From Ignavibacteriota bacterium (GTDB taxonomy: Bacteria; Bacteroidota; Ignavibacteria; Palsa-1295): DNA of 64,000 nt. The translations under genes and the position numbers were made by a program. A model generated the notes under the pieces. The model was not told the DNA's origin. It did no database searches and was given only the letters and a program-made list of their open reading frames with translations. Location: assembly GCA_003151825.1 (NCBI GenBank), contig PLYO01000031.1, positions 1 through 64,000 of the forward strand. Direction: 5' to 3'. Of this stretch, positions 59,315 to 64,000 are shown piece after piece; position 1 is the stretch's first letter, and the number at the start of each line of letters is the position of its first letter.

Positions 59315-59906
59315 CCGCACTTGCTTCTTTCAACGCCGTCTTAATCAACTTCTCGACGTTCGCAGCCATTTCCGGCTGGTCGCGCACCACATCTCGAATT
59401 GCTTTCTCTGCCGCGTTGCGTTGATAGCCTAAGGCAAGCAGTGCTTGCAGCGCATCGTTGCGAACTTTACCGCCACCTTCGGATGGCGCAGAATAAATTT
59501 CTTCTTTCAATAATTTATCACGTAATTCTACAATAAGCCGTTCGGCGGTTTTGCGGCCAATGCCGGGAATTCCGATGAGACGGTGAACATCGCTTGCGCG
59601 GATAGCTTCGCGCAGCGGAGCTTCGCCGATTCCGGAAAGAATCGCGATCGCGCTCTTCGGGCCAATGCCGCTAATGGCCACCAGCTGATCGAATAGCGCG
59701 CGCTCGGCGAGCGAGGCAAAGCCGAAGAGCGTCATCGAGTCCTCGCGAACGACAAGGCGCGTCCAAATTTCGTATTCCTTGCCGATTATCACGGCACGGT
59801 CGTATGCTTCCTGCGTGCAGAGCACCTCATAGCCCACTCCACCCGCCTCGATAACAAGCGTGTAGGGAGTACGAAAACGCAGCTTTCCGCGAAGAAGGGC
59901 GATCAT
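59310..59906 (-). CDS. ruvA: Holliday junction helicase subunit RuvA
   Basis: A 198-residue RuvA: N-terminal OB-fold (MIALLRGKLRFRTPYTLVIE AGGVGYEV), two helix-hairpin-helix motifs (LVAISGIGPKSAIAILSGIG; LIGIPGIGRKTAERLIVELR) and the C-terminal domain III (ALLALGYQRNAAEKAIRDVV). RuvA binds four-way junctions and loads RuvB. The last codon and stop are within the family C repeat. Confidence 0.97.
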   Translation of the reverse strand: MIALLRGKLRFRTPYTLVIEAGGVGYEVLCTQEAYDRAVIIGKEYEIWTRLVVREDSMTLFGFASLAERALFDQLVAISGIGPKSAIAILSGIGEAPLREAIRASDVHRLIGIPGIGRKTAERLIVELRDKLLKEEIYSAPSEGGGKVRNDALQALLALGYQRNAAEKAIRDVVRDQPEMAANVEKLIKTALKEASAV

Positions 59907-59973
59907 TTCAGTATATTTGTAGTGTCAATGATAAGCTCCAACAATTGCTAATAAATAAGAGTTAAGGTGAGGC

Positions 59974-60120
59974 GGTCATACTGAGCGGGGTTCGGCGCAA
60001 CGAGCATCGTGGCCAATACGGCGGAGCCGAACGAAGCCGAAAAAGCTCATGCGTTAAACAAAAGACCGCTTGACTCCGCAAGACTGCGCTTTGCCCCGGT
60101 TTGCTCCGCTCAGAGGGTAT
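59974..60120. repeat. Degenerate palindromic element, family A (copy 3)
   Basis: Between ruvA and psd. Starts GGTCATACTGAGCGGGG and ends CCGCTCAGAGGGTATGA; inner arms TCGGCTTC and GACTCCGCAAGACTGC are partially preserved. About 147 bp, decayed relative to the copies at 25920 and 29068. Confidence 0.6.
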
Positions 60121-60154
60121 GAAATGCAATTGCACCAAATCGGTATCATCCTAC

Positions 60155-60817
60155 TCATGGAAATTCGGCTAGGATGGTCTCACCTGCGCGGACTTTATCG
60201 CCATTTTTAACGGAAATCGATGCTTCGAGCGGAGTAAACACATCCACGCGCGAGCCAAATTTTATCATTCCGAAACGTTCGCCGGCCTCAATACGATCTC
60301 CCACCTTCGCTTCGCAGACAATCCTTCTGGCAATATAACCCGCGACTTGAGCAAAAAGAATTTTGCGGCCATTCATTGCAAGACCGATAAGCGCCCGTTC
60401 GTTACGGCGCGTTGCTTCGGAATCGCTCGCGACGAGAAATTCGCCTTTGACGTAACGGAAATACTCCACGATCCCGGTCATTGGCGAACGATTGACATGC
60501 ACATCGAGCGGCGACATAAAAATCGAGATGAGTGTTGCCCTCGCCTTCAGGAATTCCGGCTCCTCCACTTCGCTGATGCCCACGATTACTCCATCCGCCG
60601 GAGACACAACCAATTTACTAACATCGATCCCATCCGTCCTAATAGTCCTATCCGGGTCACGAAAGAAGTTTAAGGAAAAAATAGAAAGAAATAATGCTAC
60701 AGCGATGAGGACGACCTGCAGCCACGCTTCATCCGTCCACACCGCAAGGCCGATCAGCAGGAGTGCGATGACGAAGATGGCGACTAATACGTCCCTACCG
60801 TAGCGTGTGAGTGACAC
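60155..60817 (-). CDS. psd: Phosphatidylserine decarboxylase proenzyme
   Basis: A 220-residue PSD of the short type common in Bacteroidota. Two N-terminal membrane segments (VLVAIFVIALLLIGLAVW; VVLIAVALFLSIFSL), then FFRDPDR, VVSPADGVIVGI, ISIFMSPLDVHVNRSPMTGI and the cleavage motif KFGSRVDVF, where self-cleavage at Gly-Ser yields the pyruvoyl cofactor. It converts phosphatidylserine to phosphatidylethanolamine. Confidence 0.93.
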   Translation of the reverse strand: MSLTRYGRDVLVAIFVIALLLIGLAVWTDEAWLQVVLIAVALFLSIFSLNFFRDPDRTIRTDGIDVSKLVVSPADGVIVGISEVEEPEFLKARATLISIFMSPLDVHVNRSPMTGIVEYFRYVKGEFLVASDSEATRRNERALIGLAMNGRKILFAQVAGYIARRIVCEAKVGDRIEAGERFGMIKFGSRVDVFTPLEASISVKNGDKVRAGETILAEFP

Positions 60818-60837
60818 AATGTGTGTAAATAATCACG

Positions 60838-60894
60838 GTGTGGCGCGGGCTTCAGCCCGCAGCCAAAAGCACCGGGCTAAAGCCCGGGCTACAC
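60838..60894. repeat. Palindromic element, family C (psd-purC junction)
   Basis: GGTGTGGCGCGGGCTTCAGC and CCGGGCTAAAGCCCGGGCTA, two hairpins back to back, bounded by GGTGTGGC and GCTACACC. It crosses into purC: GTG TAG gives the last Val codon and the stop. Confidence 0.82.
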
Positions 60895-61605
60895 CATTTC
60901 CGTTACCCTTCTGAGCATCTCGGCATAAGCTTCTTCCACCCCACCTAAATCTTGCCGAAAGCGGTCCTTGTCGAGCTTCTTGCGCGTCACGGCATCCCAG
61001 AAACGGCAGGTATCCGGCGAGATTTCGTCCCCTAAAAGTATTTCTCCCTTATGCCTGCCAAATTCGAGCTTAAAATCGACCAAAATAATCCCCCGATCAC
61101 GGAAAAAAGCTTTTAGAATATCGTTGATTTTTAGCGCCGAATGGCGGATGAAGTCGATCTCGTCTTCGGTTGCAAGGCCCATCGCAAGGGCGTGGCTGTC
61201 GTTGATGAGCGGATCGCCGAGCGCGTCATCCTTATACGAGAATTCGAATGTGGGATGCTTGAATTCAAGACCCTCCTGTACGCCATACCGCTTCACGAAC
61301 GAACCAGCAGCGATATTGCGGACGATCACTTCCAGCGGAACGATTTCGAGGCGCTTTACGAGCATATCGACGGGCGTTTGCTGCTCGACGAAATGTGTGC
61401 GGATGCCGCTTGCTTCGAGCATTTGAAAGAGAGCGCTCGACATCGCGCAATTGACTTCGCCCTTGTGCGCCCAGCTACCCCGCTTGAGCGCGTTGAAGGC
61501 CGTCGCATCGTCCTTGAATTCCTGAATAACGGTGTCCGGCGAGCCTTTTACCGTAAAGAGTTTCTTCGCTTTGCCTTCGTAAAATTGTGTTTCTTTTTCT
61601 GCCAT
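60889..61605 (-). CDS. purC: SAICAR synthetase
   Basis: A 238-residue PurC, phosphoribosylaminoimidazole-succinocarboxamide synthase. Motifs: QFYEGKAKKLF at the start, DDATAFN, VEQQTPVDMLVKRLEIVPLE, VRNIAAGSFVKRYG and LVDFKLEFGRHKGEILLGDE ISPDTCRFWD. Its C-terminal two residues (MV) and stop are formed by the adjacent repeat. Confidence 0.97.
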   Translation of the reverse strand: MAEKETQFYEGKAKKLFTVKGSPDTVIQEFKDDATAFNALKRGSWAHKGEVNCAMSSALFQMLEASGIRTHFVEQQTPVDMLVKRLEIVPLEVIVRNIAAGSFVKRYGVQEGLEFKHPTFEFSYKDDALGDPLINDSHALAMGLATEDEIDFIRHSALKINDILKAFFRDRGIILVDFKLEFGRHKGEILLGDEISPDTCRFWDAVTRKKLDKDRFRQDLGGVEEAYAEMLRRVTEMV

Positions 61606-61709
61606 GATTAATGATTGTCTGAACCTTGATTTGGGGCGGTTTTTAAGATTAATTAGATTTGGATTCCCATCTCCGAAATCTCCTTAATCGCCCCAAATCA
61701 TGGTTCGGC

Positions 61710-62552
61710 TTATTGAAATAACCCTAAAAACGCGCCGAGACTGACGACGAGTCCCGAGCCATTGATGCCGGTAAGTCCGGTTGAACTACCAAGGGTAATG
61801 CCCTGGTCTTTTGTCCAGGTTCCCATCGAAGTTCCCTGATACGCGGCCGTAAGCCGGAACATCAGGTACCCCACCGGTGAGTACTCGAATTGCAACTGCG
61901 GCATGTAAAGGAAAAAATTCGAGGAATAGGTATGCGTGGTATATGGCGAGGAGCCGTTAAACTCTTGAGCTATATCGAAATCAACTCCATTGACGTCTTG
62001 CCGGGCGTAGATGTTGACCGCGCCATATCCGAGCGCGATGCCCGGAACGATGTGGAAGCGGCCCGTGCGAAGCGGCAAAACATAATCGATCGTCAGTGCG
62101 GCGTACCCAATTTGATACGTCAGATAGCGGTTCACCGAAGTGCTGTCTGCCCCGACCGTGGTATTGGTGCATCCGCAATCGACGCTCGTGCCGCTATAGC
62201 CCATGCCGCCAATTCGGAGATTTTTGACCCACGGAAGCGTAATAAATCCTTGTCCGCCAATCATCCACACTTCCTGACGATAATTCTTTTCGACGAACGG
62301 CTGCGCGACGTTCGCGTTGAAGACCGTGAGGTTCGGAGTAAAATACGCCCCCAGGATTCCTCCACCCACCGAAAAGAACGATGGAGCGCCCTTATCTTCG
62401 TCCTGATACAGCTCTTCGTCGTTCCAGTGCGTGGTATCGCGCTGAATTTGAGCAAGCAGGATTCGGGGGAATGTCATGCTGGCCCCGAAAAATATCAGCA
62501 AAATCAAAAAATTATATCGTTTTCTGAGAATCATGGTGTGTGGTCTATTCAT
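61710..62552 (-). CDS. Predicted outer-membrane protein
   Basis: A 280-residue protein with a long N-region, a hydrophobic signal (YNFLILLIFFGASMTFPRIL-LAQ) and later amphipathic strands (LRIGGMGYSGTSVDCGCTNT, YQIGYAALTIDYVLPLRTGR, LQFEYSPVGYLMFRLTAAYQ) to the C-terminal GLVVSLGAFLGLFQ. This resembles an outer-membrane barrel ending in a strand. An alternative start lies at 62534. Confidence 0.65.
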   Translation of the reverse strand: MNRPHTMILRKRYNFLILLIFFGASMTFPRILLAQIQRDTTHWNDEELYQDEDKGAPSFFSVGGGILGAYFTPNLTVFNANVAQPFVEKNYRQEVWMIGGQGFITLPWVKNLRIGGMGYSGTSVDCGCTNTTVGADSTSVNRYLTYQIGYAALTIDYVLPLRTGRFHIVPGIALGYGAVNIYARQDVNGVDFDIAQEFNGSSPYTTHTYSSNFFLYMPQLQFEYSPVGYLMFRLTAAYQGTSMGTWTKDQGITLGSSTGLTGINGSGLVVSLGAFLGLFQ

Positions 62553-62555
62553 TTA

Positions 62556-62708
62556 TTAGACAAAATTACGAACTTTCGGAGCGTGGGGCGGTGATTCCTT
62601 CTCGGCCAGCTTCACAAGACCGAGAAGTAGTGCGTTTTTTTTGAGGAGCCAGATGCTTTCTTCGCTTGCCAGACGCATAGCGCTATCAATTTTGATCTGA
62701 TCCAGCAT
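62556..62708 (-). CDS. Small conserved-looking hypothetical protein
   Basis: 50 residues, MLDQIKIDSAMRLASEESIW LLKKNALLLGLVKLAEKESP P..., one amphipathic helix. The gene fills the space between the outer-membrane gene (start 62552) and mqnE-mqnA. No known family and no clear ribosome site, so translation is uncertain. Confidence 0.4.
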   Translation of the reverse strand: MLDQIKIDSAMRLASEESIWLLKKNALLLGLVKLAEKESPPHAPKVRNFV

Positions 62709-62732
62709 CTTCTATTGAATATTGAAAAACTC

Positions 62733-62776
62733 ACGGGTTAAAAGCCCTCGGACAGGCTAAAAGCCTGTTCTACACG
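62733..62776. repeat. Palindromic element, family C (mqnE-mqnA 3' end)
   Basis: CGGGTTAAAAGCCCTCGGAC AGGCTAAAAGCCTGTTCTAC AC has a perfect inner arm AGGCTAAAAGCCT. Read on the minus strand it encodes the last ten or so residues of the fused menaquinone enzyme (RVEQAFSLSEGF) and its stop. Confidence 0.75.
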
Positions 62777-64000
62777 GTCGGTTGAATTCAGGTTTGCATA
62801 TTCCATCTCGAACTCCGCCATTGCCGCGTACTCTTCGAGCGTGAAGCGGTAGCGGAATTGCGAGAGATAATCGGATACTTCGGCTTCGCTCATGCCAAGG
62901 CGCGCGCCGTGCTCGCGGCCAATTTTGCCGAAACGATTTGCGGGTTCCGCAAGCGAATGCTCCAGCGACTGCAAAATTTCTTTCCTTGCGTTTTCCGTCG
63001 TGCCTTTGCGAATCGCCCAGACTGCAAAAACAAACGGCATTTCTTTCCACGCGTACCACTCTTCCGCAAGATCGAACACTTTGCCGAATCCAGGAATGCC
63101 GCCGCCGTAAGCGCGGCGAAGGGCTTCATCGCCAATGAGAAGGATGGCGTCAAAGTTTGAATAGTCATGTGACCCATCGGTCGGATGAGTCCTATGAAAA
63201 ACAAAATTGTTAATTCCAAAGCGATTCTCAAGGAGCACACGAAGCAATTCAACGCTCGTGGAAGTTTCAGCGGTAATGCTAATTTTTTTGCCCGAAAGTT
63301 CTGGCCAATCGTACTTGCTGAACAGCAGCACGGAATTCGCTTTGCCCTTCACGGCCACGCCATAATCGAGTCTTTCGAACTCATCGCTCATGGACATATA
63401 ATCTCGGAGCGACATCGGGCCGGCAGCCACGCTCCCCTGCTCCGAGAGTTTGCCAAATACTCGCGGAGCAAGCGGAGCCAGCTTTACAATTGTTGAGTAT
63501 TCCGGGAATGAATTATAAAACGGCACGGAATTAAGATACGGCATTTTGCTAACCACTGACCATTCCGGTTTCGGATAAACCGCAATGGGATTATACCAGA
63601 CATCGCGCTCGACGGGAAGCTTTCCGGCATCGTGGATGATCGAGATAAGCTTGCCTTTCGCAAGCTCCATTGGGCTGATCGCGCCGGCATCGTGCGCGAT
63701 GCGCTCTTCGCCGACGGTACCGTCCATATCGTCCGCGCCGAAACTTAGCGCGATCGTCGCGACTTCCGCCGTGAGCATCACCCAATAGGCTTTGATGTGC
63801 GGCACATTATCGAGCATGAGCCGCGAGACAGCAATGGTTTTAAGATCATCTACAGCGCTCGTAAAATCATTCCGGGTTTTGATGCCCGTGTCGCCCGGTT
63901 GGAACGCGAGTGGAATAAACGAGAGAAATCCATTGGTCTCGTCCTGACATTCACGAACACGGAGCATGTGTTCGACGCGCTCTTCAATCGTCTCGATGTG
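62738..64000 (-). CDS. MqnE-MqnA fusion (aminofutalosine synthase / chorismate dehydratase), 5' part cut
   Basis: The 421 visible residues continue beyond the right edge. The first ~145 residues are the C-terminal half of MqnE, a radical-SAM aminofutalosine synthase: ERVEHMLRVRECQDETNGFL, FIPLAFQPGDTGIKTRNDFT, DDLKTIAVSRLMLDNVPHIK, LSFGADDMDGTVGEERIAHD AGA. Residues ~148-421 are MqnA, chorismate dehydratase: SKMPYLNSVPFYNSF, GPMSLRDYMSMS, SVLLFSKYDWPELSGKKISI, LIGDEALRRAYGGGIPGFGK, MPFVFAVWAI. These two enzymes are normally separate and act consecutively in the futalosine pathway; joining them in one chain would couple the steps. The radical-SAM Cys motif is off the window. Confidence 0.9.
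   Translation of the reverse strand, partial: HIETIEERVEHMLRVRECQDETNGFLSFIPLAFQPGDTGIKTRNDFTSAVDDLKTIAVSRLMLDNVPHIKAYWVMLTAEVATIALSFGADDMDGTVGEERIAHDAGAISPMELAKGKLISIIHDAGKLPVERDVWYNPIAVYPKPEWSVVSKMPYLNSVPFYNSFPEYSTIVKLAPLAPRVFGKLSEQGSVAAGPMSLRDYMSMSDEFERLDYGVAVKGKANSVLLFSKYDWPELSGKKISITAETSTSVELLRVLLENRFGINNFVFHRTHPTDGSHDYSNFDAILLIGDEALRRAYGGGIPGFGKVFDLAEEWYAWKEMPFVFAVWAIRKGTTENARKEILQSLEHSLAEPANRFGKIGREHGARLGMSEAEVSDYLSQFRYRFTLEEYAAMAEFEMEYANLNSTDRVEQAFSLSEGF

Overview
The window looks like chromosome of a moderately GC-rich Gram-negative bacterium of the Bacteroidota/FCB group, probably a deep lineage such as Kapabacteria, Ignavibacteria or Rhodothermia. Evidence: four secreted proteins with type IX secretion (Por) C-terminal sorting tails and YCF48/choice-of-anchor domains, a short 287-aa primary sigma factor of the Bacteroidota/Chlorobi type, KDO synthesis (kdsB), many predicted outer-membrane proteins, and menaquinone made by the futalosine pathway (mqnE-mqnA fusion). 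The phylum is inferred from gene content; no rRNA gene is present.

Layout. 1-4653 (minus): a K+-ATPase locus, kdpB (cut by the window edge), kdpA, kdpF and a second tiny membrane protein, preceded by a histidine kinase and an outer-membrane protein. 4791-9463 (minus): an NtrC-type regulator, queA, a Wzx-like flippase and livF, the last three with 4-nt overlaps. 9587-11475 (plus): kdsB and a class V aminotransferase. 11647-14992: a toxin-antitoxin (TA) cassette array inserted beside the 3' end of a DUF58 gene. 14923-16960 (minus): DUF58 and hisC. 17109-25875: two TPR lipoproteins, outer-membrane proteins and two T9SS proteins. 26172-35080 (plus): sucD, ndk, a Nudix hydrolase, lipoproteins, a GAF/degenerate-GGDEF protein and rpoD. 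35112-37736: another T9SS protein. 37752-53866 (minus): a long cluster asnS, nuoJ, nuoK, nuoL, [T9SS protein plus TA genes], nuoM, nuoN, VOC protein, nnr, ccmB, ccmC, ccmD, GNAT, HAD. 54028-58252: tRNA-Lys followed by an accessory stretch with a PIN-toxin pair, Zn-ribbon proteins and an HNH protein. 58305-64000: ispH, ruvA, psd, purC, an outer-membrane protein and the mqnE-mqnA fusion.

The most striking feature is a shared architecture at three loci. Small TA cassettes lie against a housekeeping gene, and a short, synonymously diverged fragment of that gene's end is repeated on the far side of the cassette: the DUF58 3' end (four copies around three TA modules), the nuoM 5' end (a second copy beyond two TA modules), and tRNA-Lys 3' end plus ispH 5' end (a chimeric fragment beyond a PIN pair). 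No integrase or transposase is visible in the window. The pattern suggests that cassettes accrete by recombination that carries a foreign copy of the neighbouring gene end.

A second theme is intergenic repeats that intrude into reading frames. Heptanucleotide arrays (period 7) lie at gene junctions and form the 3' ends of two genes. Three families of long palindromic elements also occur; they supply stop codons to ruvA and purC, the C-terminal tail of NuoM and of the mqnE-mqnA fusion, and abut the signal peptide of a secreted protein.
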